Positions 19,923-30,498 of a DNA stretch of 64,000 nucleotides are shown here, piece by piece. Source of the stretch: Campylobacterales bacterium (lineage in GTDB: Bacteria > Campylobacterota > Campylobacteria > Campylobacterales > Sulfurospirillaceae); NCBI GenBank assembly GCA_024280575.1, contig JAJRPV010000024.1:1-64000 (forward strand), written 5' to 3'. The position numbers and the translations under genes were made by a program. Positions within the stretch are counted from its first letter, which is position 1, and every line of letters starts with the position of its first letter. Below the pieces are notes generated by a model, which was not told the origin of the DNA, did no database searches, and was given only the letters and a program-made list of their open reading frames with translations.

Positions 19923-20306
19923 CTAAACTTTAGTTTTTTCCGCAAATTCATATATATCTTTCTTTTTTAAATCTCCATTATATACAACTGTTGACGGATC
20001 TATCTTAGTTGTGTCTTGGTCAAGAACTTTTGGAACTGCATCTGCGTTTTCTAAAACTCGCATATGACGATCAAGCTCATCTTCACTATAGCTCATCTGC
20101 ATATCAGCAGCTATTATGTGAGGAATAGCCTCTATAACTCGTAATTTAGCTAATTCTTCTGATACATCTTCACCCTCGATAGTTATGATAATTTTTCCAC
20201 TCTTATCAAAAAAATGATAATCACAAACTTCACATTGCTTTAGGCTCTCTATCACTTCTTCTACATGTTGTGGCAAAGTCTGCACTACTATACTTGATAT
20301 ATTCAT
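19923..20306 (-). CDS. napD: NapD chaperone
   Basis: MNISSIVVQTLPQHVEEVIESLKQC at distal end of nap cluster. Confidence 0.85.
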   Translation of the reverse strand: MNISSIVVQTLPQHVEEVIESLKQCEVCDYHFFDKSGKIIITIEGEDVSEELAKLRVIEAIPHIIAADMQMSYSEDELDRHMRVLENADAVPKVLDQDTTKIDPSTVVYNGDLKKKDIYEFAEKTKV

Positions 20307-20307
20307 T

Positions 20308-21258
20308 TTAATTCTCCAATTTCCAAAATTTTATTTTGTTTTTACTTGATGTAAATATAGATTTATTGCCGACAAAAATGATATTTGATATCGTACTTTT
20401 ATCACCTACTAATCTATATAAATTACTTTTACTATCAACATCAAAAACCGTTATATTGTTTGCAAAATCGCTAGGATATGCACATAATTTACCATTTTCG
20501 CTTAATCCCACACTATAAACCATAAAATCTGCAGTTTTATAATAAGCCATTGAGCCATTTTCTTTATAAATACCACATCTTCTGTCTTTACTAGCGACTG
20601 CAATAGTGTGATTTTTATAATCTACCTGATATACATTATCCAAATTTTGACCATCAAAGGTTTTGATAATTTTTCCACTTTTTGTATCTAGCAGCGTTGC
20701 TCTGCCGCTTTCATCACTTAAAACCATCTTGCTTCTATCCTGACTTAAAGCAAAGTCAGAAAATTTTGATTGCGAAATCTGCTTATCATATATAAATTTT
20801 TTATTTTTCAAATCATATAAAAGCACTCTTGAGCTAAGCAATGCTAAAATAATTTTATCTTTTGATATAAATTTAGCCTTTACGATTGGAAGTTTATCTT
20901 TTTTATCAAAAATAAGATGATTTTTATTTTGATAGTGGAGATAGGCTCTGCTAAAACCCTCTTCTCCTTGAGACACAAAAAGCAATCTGTCTCCATCTTT
21001 ATCTATGGAAAAAATTCTTGTATCACTAATACTCCCAAGGAAATCCTTAATCTTGTCAAATTTTATAACTTTTTCTAGTTTTTTCGTTGTTATATCAAAA
21101 ATTTCTACTATACTGCTATCGGTCGAAGCATAAATCTTTCCATCACTCACCATCATAGCTAGTATATTACCGTCAACGCTAAGAGTATATTGTGAATTGA
21201 TATCTTTTGCAAATAGATGTAAAAACAAAATCAGACACAAAATAAAAAGTTTTCTCAT
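20308..21258 (-). CDS. napL: NapL-type WD40-like accessory protein
   Basis: Signal peptide, repeating beta-propeller pattern, position upstream of napD. Confidence 0.78.
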   Translation of the reverse strand: MRKLFILCLILFLHLFAKDINSQYTLSVDGNILAMMVSDGKIYASTDSSIVEIFDITTKKLEKVIKFDKIKDFLGSISDTRIFSIDKDGDRLLFVSQGEEGFSRAYLHYQNKNHLIFDKKDKLPIVKAKFISKDKIILALLSSRVLLYDLKNKKFIYDKQISQSKFSDFALSQDRSKMVLSDESGRATLLDTKSGKIIKTFDGQNLDNVYQVDYKNHTIAVASKDRRCGIYKENGSMAYYKTADFMVYSVGLSENGKLCAYPSDFANNITVFDVDSKSNLYRLVGDKSTISNIIFVGNKSIFTSSKNKIKFWKLEN

Positions 21259-21521
21259 GTGATTGCTTCTTTGTCATATCTTTGTTGATATTTGGCTATC
21301 TCTATCCTTACTTCTTCAAAATGCTCAATTGTTACATTATCATCTTTTTTCCATGCAACCTCTATATCTCCGCCATAATCATCACCCATCTGTTCAACTG
21401 CATCTTCATATTGATTTATATCGCTACATGTAGCGGTTCTATTTTCTAGCGTATCTACTAATTCAATATACCAGCCTCCTAGTCCATTTTCTTTAATAGT
21501 TGATATAAATTTTACTGCCAT
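21255..21521 (-). CDS. Small conserved nap-locus protein of unknown function
   Basis: MAVKFISTIKENGLGGWYIELVDTL...; start overlaps napF stop. Confidence 0.6.
   Translation of the reverse strand: MAVKFISTIKENGLGGWYIELVDTLENRTATCSDINQYEDAVEQMGDDYGGDIEVAWKKDDNVTIEHFEEVRIEIAKYQQRYDKEAIT
21422..21435. repeat. Iterated palindrome CGCTACATGTAGCG
   Basis: Perfect 14-bp palindrome with alternative flanks inside the small nap-locus ORF. Confidence 0.9.
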
Positions 21522-22006
21522 TTTGTCACCTTTATCGCTTCTGTTGGACACACATTTACACAAAAACCACAACTTGTGCATTTTTCCATATCTATCTCAG
21601 GTCTAAAGAGTCCTAGAAAAATTATAGCATCTTCCAAGCATAACTCTTTACAACTAAAACACATAGTCTTATGCCAACTAATACATTTTAACATATCTAT
21701 AGTAATTTTTGCATTAATATCTTTTTTACTCTCTACATGTAGAACATCAAATTCACAAGCTTGTGCACACTTATCGCAATATGTACATCCACCTTTAGAA
21801 CAATCCAAAATAGGAGTTTTATCATCCAAAATAGTGATAATATTCTCTTCACAAACCAAAGCACACTTGCCATCACAATTCAAACAATTATTTAAAAAAC
21901 TGTTTTCATCCTCAAAATAAGGAGGTCTTAAAGTTTCAATTCTCTCTTGACCTCCTTTTTTAAAAGACGATACAAGAGAGCCAAAAAGCTCTCTTTTTTT
22001 CATCAT
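21512..22006 (-). CDS. napF: NapF ferredoxin-type protein
   Basis: Multiple Cys clusters CLNCDGKCALVCEE, CTYCDKCAQACEFD, CTSCGFCVNVCPTEA. Confidence 0.85.
   Translation of the reverse strand: MMKKRELFGSLVSSFKKGGQERIETLRPPYFEDENSFLNNCLNCDGKCALVCEENIITILDDKTPILDCSKGGCTYCDKCAQACEFDVLHVESKKDINAKITIDMLKCISWHKTMCFSCKELCLEDAIIFLGLFRPEIDMEKCTSCGFCVNVCPTEAIKVTKWQ
21733..21742. repeat. Iterated palindrome CTACATGTAG
   Basis: CTCTACATGTAGAA context inside napF. Confidence 0.9.
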
Positions 22007-22626
22007 TTTACTGTATTTACTCCCTGATCAAATGTATTTATAAGATTAGATTGATTCATCTGCTTCTTATTCATATAATCTGGTGTAAAAGTATTGCCGA
22101 CCAATGGCTTAGCATTTGATTGAACAACATGACATTGCGTACAGTTATATCTTCCTGCATACAATTTTCCATGAGTTGGAGTTGCAAAAACATCATTTGC
22201 ACCACCATTTGGTCTTGCAACAATCTTGCCTTTTTTAATAAGCTTGACATTTTTAGCAATTAGCTCAGTTGGTCTGAAGTTCATAAAGTGTGATTTTGGA
22301 ATTGCTGTTGCATGAACACTTGGTGCAACTTCTGGCATATGGCAACCCAAACAAGAATTGTTATTTTTGGTGATAGGCACCAACCCATCTACACTGTGAG
22401 GAATAAGTGGTGGAGCATTATCATATGATCTCTCAATCGTTTTAGCATTTCCTGGTGCAGCTTCTGCATATGTAACCTTATGAAGTTTGATTGTATTTTC
22501 ATTTTGGACATTAGCTTTTCTTAAACTCAAAGACTCATCGCTAACGCTAGAGTTTACCGTAGCACAACCTGCTACAAAAACTCCGACTATTGCGATACTA
22601 AGAGCGATTTTATTCATTTTATTCAT
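22003..22626 (-). CDS. napB: NapB diheme cytochrome c subunit
   Basis: Two CXXCH motifs (CLGCH, CTQCH) in nap operon. Confidence 0.88.
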   Translation of the reverse strand: MNKMNKIALSIAIVGVFVAGCATVNSSVSDESLSLRKANVQNENTIKLHKVTYAEAAPGNAKTIERSYDNAPPLIPHSVDGLVPITKNNNSCLGCHMPEVAPSVHATAIPKSHFMNFRPTELIAKNVKLIKKGKIVARPNGGANDVFATPTHGKLYAGRYNCTQCHVVQSNAKPLVGNTFTPDYMNKKQMNQSNLINTFDQGVNTVK

Positions 22627-23443
22627 TATTTATCTCTCCTTTTTTATTATTATTTTCAACTTTTAAAAAGAAACCAAGGGCATTATCTTTGCAAACATCT
22701 ATGCACCTTCCGCAATTTGTACACTCGCCGGAAGTTACCGGAATAGAAACTTTATCTATCATATGCAAAACCTGTACTTCGGGGCATACTATTTTACACT
22801 CCATACATCCCGTACATGCCTCGCTGTCGTGTTTTACTTTCAGTAATCTAAACTTTCCGATTATTGAGTAAAATCCACCAAGCGGGCAAATATGTCCACA
22901 CCAACCGTTTTTTAGCACAAAAAGGTCAAACAAGTACAGTATCACTACAGCTGCCCAACCAAATCCCATACCAAAGATAAGTCCTCTGTGAACCATTGAG
23001 ATTGGTGATATAAATTCAAATGCCGGTATAGCTAAGAAAAAAGATATAATCAGGCTTATAAGTAAAACCCAATATCTCAAATTTCTACTTGAGGGCTGTT
23101 TTTTTGCAACCATATCAAAGCCAAATTTTCTTCTTGTCCAATTTGCTGCGTCAGTTATTATATTAACCGGACAGACCCATGAGCAAAAAGCTCTACCCCC
23201 CAAAATTCCATAAAATAGGAAAATTATCACAGCTCCTATAAGAATATTTGAAGAAATAACGGCACCTGCAACAAACATTTGAAGTACGGCATAAGGATCA
23301 CTAAGAGGAATTTTACCAAAAACAACTGATGTGCTTAGATTTCCTACTAAAATCTTCCAACCATAGTAATTACCTGCAAAATAGAGCAAAAGTATAGATA
23401 TTTGAACAACTCTTCTTAAGATTAGATATTTAACACTACTCAT
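22619..23443 (-). CDS. napH: NapH quinol dehydrogenase membrane component
   Basis: GRAFCSWVCPVNIITDAANWTRRK; GWCGHICPLGGFYSIIGKF; two 4Fe-4S clusters. Confidence 0.92.
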   Translation of the reverse strand: MSSVKYLILRRVVQISILLLYFAGNYYGWKILVGNLSTSVVFGKIPLSDPYAVLQMFVAGAVISSNILIGAVIIFLFYGILGGRAFCSWVCPVNIITDAANWTRRKFGFDMVAKKQPSSRNLRYWVLLISLIISFFLAIPAFEFISPISMVHRGLIFGMGFGWAAVVILYLFDLFVLKNGWCGHICPLGGFYSIIGKFRLLKVKHDSEACTGCMECKIVCPEVQVLHMIDKVSIPVTSGECTNCGRCIDVCKDNALGFFLKVENNNKKGEINNE

Positions 23444-24317
23444 CTAATAATCCTCCTAAGTTATTCAACTTATCAACAGCTTTTTGCTTGCTTCTCTCAT
23501 CTATCGTATGGATAGATTTAGCACCACCTACTCTTTGCTGATCATTTGAATCCCACCCTTTTACATAATGAGTTCCAACTTCTCCCATAGCATATTCTCT
23601 CGGAAGAACAAAAATTGCGGCCTTTTCAACTACACAAGCCTTTTCACACAATCCACAACCTGTACATATATCACTATGAACAACCGGTAGTAGAAATGCA
23701 TGCTTGCCTGTCCTTTTATTCATTTGCATATCAATCGTCAAAGCTTTACCTAACAGTGGGCAAGCCCTGTAACAAGCGTCGCATTGAAGTCCCCAATAAG
23801 CGATACAGCTCTCTTTATGCACGACGGCTAGTCCCATTTTTGCTCTGTTTATATCTAGTTTTTTAGTTTTTTTATTTATCAAACTATTCAAATCTAAAGC
23901 ACCACTTGGACATGCCGGCACACAAGGTATATCATCACACATAAAACAAGGATTCTCTCTTGCTATAAAAAATGGGGTGCCTAGAGGCTTATTGTCTCCG
24001 GGTTTTGCAAGTCTGAGAGTTGGCTCTTTTGTGCCAATTCTTTTGCCTTTCTCGTCATAAATGATATTTCCATCTCTATTACGACAAGCTGCAACACACA
24101 AACCACATTTTATACAAGTTTTGAGAAAATCATTCTCTCCTAGAGCACCCGGGGGTCTAAGTAACAATCTATTTGCCTTAGCTTCATCCACATAAGCACT
24201 CCAAGCGAGTCCACCTAAGATTGCAAGACCGATATTTCTAGTTGTACCTAAAAACCCTCTCCTACTTTCGCTAAGTGGCTGTCTGTATGATTTCACCTTT
24301 TTTTGTTTGCGATTCAA
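23436..24317 (-). CDS. napG: NapG ferredoxin-type protein
   Basis: RRGFLGTTRNIGLAILGGLAW signal; CIKCGLCVAAC, CFMCDDIPCVPACPSGAL. Confidence 0.92.
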   Translation of the reverse strand: MNRKQKKVKSYRQPLSESRRGFLGTTRNIGLAILGGLAWSAYVDEAKANRLLLRPPGALGENDFLKTCIKCGLCVAACRNRDGNIIYDEKGKRIGTKEPTLRLAKPGDNKPLGTPFFIARENPCFMCDDIPCVPACPSGALDLNSLINKKTKKLDINRAKMGLAVVHKESCIAYWGLQCDACYRACPLLGKALTIDMQMNKRTGKHAFLLPVVHSDICTGCGLCEKACVVEKAAIFVLPREYAMGEVGTHYVKGWDSNDQQRVGGAKSIHTIDERSKQKAVDKLNNLGGLLDE

Positions 24318-24330
24318 AATTTACCCTTTT

Positions 24331-27156
24331 TTATACTTTATATATCTTAACGGCACATTTTTTATAGTCAGTTTGTTTTGACATAGGACAAGTTGCATCA
24401 AGACACACTTTATTTATCAAAATCTTTTCATCAAACCAAGGAATAAACACCAACCCTCTAGGAGGTCTATTTCTTCCTCTTGTTTCGACTCTTGCTCTTA
24501 CTTTTCCTCTACGACTTTCAACCCAAGCCAAATCACCTCTTTTTAAGCCTTTTTCTTCAGCATTTTTCGGATGCATATAACACAAGGCTTCAGGAACTGC
24601 TCGGAAAAGCTCAGGTACTCTCATCGTCATCGTGCCACTATGCCAATGCTCAAGCACACGACCTGTACACAACCAAGTATCATATTCGCTATCTGGCATT
24701 TCCGGTGGATCCATATATGGTCGAGCAAAAATTTTCGCTTTATTTTTTAGTGCTTTTTTACCTCTTGACTTATCAGGGCCTCTCAAGTCACCTTGGAGTA
24801 AGTTTTTGGCAATTGGACCATAAAATGCAAAATCTGCATCAGGACCGGCAAAATGCTTAACATAAGGATCATATTCGCCATTAAATCTCCAAAGAGTCTC
24901 TTTACCGTTTACTACTGGCCATCTTAAGCCTCTAACTCTTTGATAAACATCAAATGGAGCCAAATCATGTCCGTGACCTCTTCCAAAATCTGCATACTCT
25001 TCCCATAAATATTTATGCAAAAAGAAACCATATCCCTTAAAGACTTTTCCATCGCTTCCCACAACATTTCTTTCATCTCCAAAGACTTCGGAATCATCAT
25101 AACCTCTTTGGATTGGGTCGTTTACACGATCCGCCTTAAATGCTTTAGCTCTGTCATTTGCAAATAGGACATCAAACATAGTAGTATCCCCACTATATCC
25201 CATTGCTCTCGCATCTCCTCTGACATCTGCTAACTTCTTACCGTTTCTAAGAGTATATGGGCCCCATAAATCATCAACTGTAAATCTTTTAGAAAGCTCA
25301 ACCCATTGCCAAGTATCACTCATGGCATCTCCGACAGGAAGTACTTGCTGTCGCCAATGTTGGCTTCTTCTCTCAGCATTTCCATAAGCTCCCCATTTTT
25401 CATAAATCATAGCACTTGGAAGCACTAAATCTGAAACCATAGCTGAAATTCCCGGATAGCCATCACTTGTAACTAAAAAGAAATCTTCTATCTCTCTTGC
25501 AGCTTTAAGCCAATGTTTTGCGCTAGCACTATCCTGATATGCATTGCATACATTTACCCATGCAAATTTTATAAATCTATCTTCTATATCTCTATGAATT
25601 TGCATAATATGTTGATTTCCAACAGGATTTAGTGTATTTTCAGGTATATGCCATCTTTTTTCAGCAATAACTCTGTGTTTTTTTACTTTTACCATAAGGT
25701 CTGCTGGAAGTCTATGACAGAAAGTTCCAACCTCTCTTGCAGTACCGCAAGCACTTGGTTGTCCTGTTAGTGAGTATGCGCCATTTCCTGGTTTTGCTTG
25801 TTTATTTACTAAAAAGTGAGCATTATATGAAAGTGTATTTACCCAACTACCTCTTGTATGTTGGTTCATACCCATTGTCCAAAAACTGACAATTTTTCTG
25901 TTTTTTTCTACATAATAACTTGCCAATCTTTTTAATTTTGCTTTATAGACATCTAGTGACTCATCAGGGTCGCCTTTTGAAACTTTTGCAATATAATCAA
26001 GGGTATAAGGCTCAAGTGATTTTTTATACTCTTCAAAACTAATAAGCCAGTGTTTTAGAGTACCGGCAGTATTTTTCATCATATCACCCTCTTTGTAGCC
26101 ATAAGGCTCAAGTGAAGGTGCTTCTCTAAAACCTACTTTTTTACTCATCTCTTTTTTTATAGTTTGCATCTCTTTTGCATCATATCTTCCAGCTTTTAAT
26201 GAAGGCTCACCGGCTCTTCTCATGCCATATCCAATATTCACAGGACCTACCGTAAATACAATATGTTTTTTTATAAAATCCCAGTCAATTGCTTCAGGAT
26301 GATTATAAACTATCTCTCTTGCTACATAATTCCATAAAAGAAGATCTGTTTGAGGTCTAAAGATGATAGTATCATCAGCCAAATCGCAAGTTCTATGAGT
26401 GTAAGTCTGAATACTTACAACTTTAACACGATCTGGATTACTTAATTTTCTATCTGTGCATCTTGACCAGAGAATTGGATGCATCTCTGCCATATTTGAG
26501 CCCCATGCGATGATAGTATCAGTCAATTCTATATCATCATAACAACCGCTTGGCTCATCTATTCCAAAAGTCTGATAAAAACCAACGACCGCACTTGCCA
26601 TACAGTGTCTAGCATTTGGATCAATTGCATTACTTCTAAAGCCGGCTGTCATCATCTTCTGAGCAGCATAGCCTTCCATAATAGTGTATTGACCACTAGC
26701 AAAGACAGCAACTGCTTCAGGTCCGCTTTTCTTTAGTGCATACCTGATGTGTTTTTCCATCTCATCATATGCTCTTTTCCAACTAACAGGTGCAAATCTA
26801 CCGTGTTTATCAAACTCACCCTTGTCATTCATTCTTAAAAGTGGAGTTGTTAATCTATCAGCACCATACATAATCTTGGCATTAAAATAACCTTTAATGC
26901 AGTTTAAACCTCGATTTACCGGAGCAGCGGGGTCTCCCTTGACAGCAACAATCCTTCTGTCTTTACCTTCTCCTTTAGTGGCCAACATAATTCCACATCC
27001 CGTACCACAAAAACGACAAGCTGCTTTGTCCCATCTCCAACTACTCTGAGTTGTATCAGCAGCAGCCTTTACCTCATCAGGTATAGAGATTCCTACAGCA
27101 GCAGCCGCACTAGCAGCAGCAGTCGACTTTAAAAAGTCTCTTCTTGAAAGTGACAT
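24331..27156 (-). CDS. napA: Periplasmic nitrate reductase catalytic subunit NapA
   Basis: Tat signal [47 protein letters not shown]. Confidence 0.97.
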   Translation of the reverse strand: MSLSRRDFLKSTAAASAAAAVGISIPDEVKAAADTTQSSWRWDKAACRFCGTGCGIMLATKGEGKDRRIVAVKGDPAAPVNRGLNCIKGYFNAKIMYGADRLTTPLLRMNDKGEFDKHGRFAPVSWKRAYDEMEKHIRYALKKSGPEAVAVFASGQYTIMEGYAAQKMMTAGFRSNAIDPNARHCMASAVVGFYQTFGIDEPSGCYDDIELTDTIIAWGSNMAEMHPILWSRCTDRKLSNPDRVKVVSIQTYTHRTCDLADDTIIFRPQTDLLLWNYVAREIVYNHPEAIDWDFIKKHIVFTVGPVNIGYGMRRAGEPSLKAGRYDAKEMQTIKKEMSKKVGFREAPSLEPYGYKEGDMMKNTAGTLKHWLISFEEYKKSLEPYTLDYIAKVSKGDPDESLDVYKAKLKRLASYYVEKNRKIVSFWTMGMNQHTRGSWVNTLSYNAHFLVNKQAKPGNGAYSLTGQPSACGTAREVGTFCHRLPADLMVKVKKHRVIAEKRWHIPENTLNPVGNQHIMQIHRDIEDRFIKFAWVNVCNAYQDSASAKHWLKAAREIEDFFLVTSDGYPGISAMVSDLVLPSAMIYEKWGAYGNAERRSQHWRQQVLPVGDAMSDTWQWVELSKRFTVDDLWGPYTLRNGKKLADVRGDARAMGYSGDTTMFDVLFANDRAKAFKADRVNDPIQRGYDDSEVFGDERNVVGSDGKVFKGYGFFLHKYLWEEYADFGRGHGHDLAPFDVYQRVRGLRWPVVNGKETLWRFNGEYDPYVKHFAGPDADFAFYGPIAKNLLQGDLRGPDKSRGKKALKNKAKIFARPYMDPPEMPDSEYDTWLCTGRVLEHWHSGTMTMRVPELFRAVPEALCYMHPKNAEEKGLKRGDLAWVESRRGKVRARVETRGRNRPPRGLVFIPWFDEKILINKVCLDATCPMSKQTDYKKCAVKIYKV

Positions 27157-27232
27157 TCTTACCTCCTATTGAATTTTTTATCATTTCAATAGTATCATTA
27201 AGTAAGTTTGTTTTTCTATGACTTAAGTCAAA

Positions 27233-28605
27233 TTATTGTTTTTTATCTCTGCTTATTTCTATTTCAGATATGTTGCTTAGATTTGATTTTAATTTTTCCA
27301 ACATTTTGGTTACATGTAAGAGATTTTCGGTTGATTCAATAGCTATATCTTCAGTAGCACTTATTTTTCTGTCAAAACCTTTTTTATCAGTTTCATTTAG
27401 ATTTAAAGAATTAAGTGCATCACTAGCATCATCTGACAAGCTTTCTAATTCTTCTACTGCCTTTTCAGCCCTATTTATGGCATCTTGAGAATGGCCTAAG
27501 GCATTATTTACTTTTTGAACAAAAGAGTTTATGTGAGATGATGCCTCTTTAAGTTCATCTTCGTTAGTTTCTCTAAGTTTAAAATTTCTTGTATTTATAT
27601 GAGCAATATCACTTGAAGCCAATATTTTAGCTTTTTCTATAAAATCTCTTAAATGATTCATAATTTCTTTAGTAAGCAAAAAGGAATATAAGACAATAAT
27701 CAATCCCAAACTCAGAAGTGTAAATTGAATATATACAAAAAGCATATTTTTTTGTTCACTATAATCAGTAAAAAGCCAAACAGCTTCATTCATTGTATTT
27801 AGCACCTTAACATTATTATTATAGATGTATTGCATAAGAATATTGATATTTTTCTGCTCTGTGATTAAATCGGTTGCATAACTTTGAAAACTGTTCCAAT
27901 ATTTATATGTGCTTTTACAAGCAGAATAGACTTCCTTATTTTTTTTACATTTTCATCATTCAAAAAGCTGATAATTGTTTTATTATATAAATTTTTTGCA
28001 TTATTATATATAGCAAAATCTTCTTTATTGGAAGTCCTCAGATATCTTTTTAAAAAAAGTCCCATTCTTTGAGAAAGCATTCTTTGCCTTCCAGACAAGT
28101 CTATATATTTTCCTTGCATTTTATTTTTAACCATTTTTTTTACAATATTATCCGATAGAGATAATATTTTATTTATTTTAACTGTAAAAATTTCAAGATT
28201 TGGACTTATTTTTTCTAGATTATTCTCTAGCTTCATTATATTTTTTTTAAATGGAATCCACATTTCCCTAACTTGGTTTAATTTTTCGGTTATTTTTTCA
28301 TTTTGAGGCGGATATATACCTTTTGCACTGTTTCCGTTTATTAAATCTGATAATGAATTTTCAAAAGTATTCATAGAAGAATTTATAATTCTAAAATCTG
28401 TAGAATATTTATGTATATTGTAAAATACCTCTTTGCTAATTTTTTGTGTCAGCATTCTTTGTCTTCCGGCAATATTTATAATAAGAGCATCTTTTTTACT
28501 TCTCGCATTCATATATACCGATATTAAGATTGTAGCAACAACTATAAAAGTAAGAGAACCTCCCACTAATCTTAATTTATTATTTATTCCTGATGGTCTA
28601 ATCAT
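27233..28605 (-). pseudogene. NarX/PilJ-type membrane sensor without kinase domain, split by a single-base frameshift
   Basis: ORF 27865..28605 has INIAGRQRMLTQ and IDLSGRQRMLSQ; continuing in the next frame gives TYKYWNSFQSYATDLITEQKNINILMQYIYNN joined to ORF 27233..27835. Confidence 0.75.
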
Positions 28606-28613
28606 TTTATACC

Positions 28614-29306
28614 TTACCTATATATTTCTTTTAACTCTTTTTTATCCACAACAATTACTTTATTGTTCCTAATTTCAATTATACCGTTTCTCATTAATTT
28701 TTTTAAAATTCTTGATAGAGTTTCGGGTTGTATATGCAACATATATGCAACCTCGTGTTTTTTCAACATATTAAAATATTCCAAATCATTATCAATCATG
28801 TGAGCTACTTTGGCAGTTCCGTCAAATACAATATCACGACTTATAATACACTGCATTTGCTGAATCATCAAAAACGACTCTTTCATGACTCTTCTCATTA
28901 ACTCTGGACTTTTTTTCATCAATTCTTTAAATTTTTTTGCATTTATTGATAAAACTTCACTATCTTCTAAAAATTCTGCATTTGCAAAACACTGAAGCAT
29001 AAATTCTTCACATAATTTTGACAAATCAAAGATAAGAGAATTTTTGGATAGCTTATATAAAAAAATCTCATTATCAAATCTGTCTACTTTATAAAATTTA
29101 ATTGATCCACTCAATACATAATAGATTGTATCTACTTCATCTTTTTCATAAAAAAGCACTTCATCTTTTACAAAATGTTTTATACTGCAAAATGATGAAA
29201 TCTCTTTTGTCAATGAAATTGGCAAAGAACCTAAAAAAGGAGATTTTTTAAGTTTGTCTATCATTGTATTAACCTCATATTTTTGTATCACGACCAATCT
29301 TAACAA
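28614..29306 (-). CDS. Crp/Fnr family transcriptional regulator
   Basis: cNMP-binding-like fold plus HTH KHEVAYMLHIQPETLSRILKKLMRNGII. Confidence 0.88.
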   Translation of the reverse strand: MLRLVVIQKYEVNTMIDKLKKSPFLGSLPISLTKEISSFCSIKHFVKDEVLFYEKDEVDTIYYVLSGSIKFYKVDRFDNEIFLYKLSKNSLIFDLSKLCEEFMLQCFANAEFLEDSEVLSINAKKFKELMKKSPELMRRVMKESFLMIQQMQCIISRDIVFDGTAKVAHMIDNDLEYFNMLKKHEVAYMLHIQPETLSRILKKLMRNGIIEIRNNKVIVVDKKELKEIYR

Positions 29307-29331
29307 AATATTTCTTTTTAACAGATTATGC

Positions 29332-29337
29332 TATAAT
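29332..29337 (+). promoter_or_regulatory. Candidate sigma70 -10 box TATAAT for the MotA/OmpA-like operon
   Basis: atgcTATAATatt 32 nt upstream of GTG start at 29369. Confidence 0.4.
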
Positions 29338-29368
29338 ATTTTTTTAATTTTACCACTAGGAGATTATA

Positions 29369-30496
29369 GTGTTGCCATCAGTTGAATCATCAAATTGTTT
29401 TCCAAATTTTATAGTCATACTTTCACTCCCTATATTGTTATTTGGTGCAGCCATTGGAGCTTATTTCGGATATATTCCTTTAAAAGTTGAAATGCACACA
29501 CTTGTAATACTAGGCTTTATATTTTTAGTTTTTATATTTTTTATAAAACACAATGCAAATTATGCAGCTTGTGGATTTAGAAACTCCTTTTATGATATAG
29601 GTGAAAAATTACAAGAGTATTTAAATACGAACATGTTATCTATTAATGGTAATAAAAAATCATTATCAAGCATAGATGATTTTTTAGAAAAATATATTAA
29701 TGGATTTAGAAATGATAATTTTTCATCCATTGCAACAACAGTTTTTCCAATGCTTGGAATCTTGGGTACTTTTATATCTATCGCTCTGTCTATGCCTGAT
29801 TTTTCTGTTAAAAATGCTGATGCGTTAGATCATGAAATAACTATTCTTTTAAGTGGTGTTGGAACTGCCTTTTATGCCTCAATTTATGGTATATTTTTAT
29901 CTCTTTGGTGGATGTTCTTTGAAAAAAGAGGGATGAGCAAGATATCTCGTACACTAAATTATATAAAAACTCTCTATTCAAAATATGTATGGAATCAAAA
30001 TGAATTAGATAAATACCAATATGAAAATAGACAAATAGAAAATGAAAATTTAGTTACCGCTTTAAAAGAGATATTCACAATTGATAAAGTACGAGAACTA
30101 AATGAAGACTACCTAAATAACTTTAAAGCCATAATAGAAACCACCTCTTCTTCTTTTACAAGAATAACGGATGACATGAACGGTGCAGCTGACAAGCTTA
30201 GCGAAACACTATCAAAAGTACAATATTCTGGAGATGCATTAAGCGCTACCCAAAATTTAGATGTTACTATAAAAGATTTTATAATCGCCACAAATTCCCT
30301 TGATAATACAATATCTAATATAGACGAGAAACTCTCTAAAAATGTTACTTCATCATTTGGAAAAATAGATAAAGAAGTTGCCGATATAGTTGTGAAACTA
30401 GCAGATTTTGCCTATTTACTAGATGGACACAATGAAAAGATTTTGCAAGATTTGGAAGAGTATCACAGAGAAATGCTTAAACAATTTAAGAGATAA
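29369..30496 (+). CDS. MotA/TolQ/ExbB-type proton channel protein with long C-terminal tail (GTG start)
   Basis: Four predicted TMs; TVFPMLGILGTFISIALSMPDF and LLSGVGTAFYASIYGIFLSL TolQ/MotA signatures. Confidence 0.82.
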   Translation: MLPSVESSNCFPNFIVILSLPILLFGAAIGAYFGYIPLKVEMHTLVILGFIFLVFIFFIKHNANYAACGFRNSFYDIGEKLQEYLNTNMLSINGNKKSLSSIDDFLEKYINGFRNDNFSSIATTVFPMLGILGTFISIALSMPDFSVKNADALDHEITILLSGVGTAFYASIYGIFLSLWWMFFEKRGMSKISRTLNYIKTLYSKYVWNQNELDKYQYENRQIENENLVTALKEIFTIDKVRELNEDYLNNFKAIIETTSSSFTRITDDMNGAADKLSETLSKVQYSGDALSATQNLDVTIKDFIIATNSLDNTISNIDEKLSKNVTSSFGKIDKEVADIVVKLADFAYLLDGHNEKILQDLEEYHREMLKQFKR

Positions 30497-30498
30497 AA

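Noticed and set aside
24480-24860. Plus-strand 126-aa ORF antisense to napA (and many other antisense ORFs in the track)
   Set aside because: Low-complexity, lacks family motifs, and fully overlaps a strongly supported gene; typical chance ORF in AT-rich DNA
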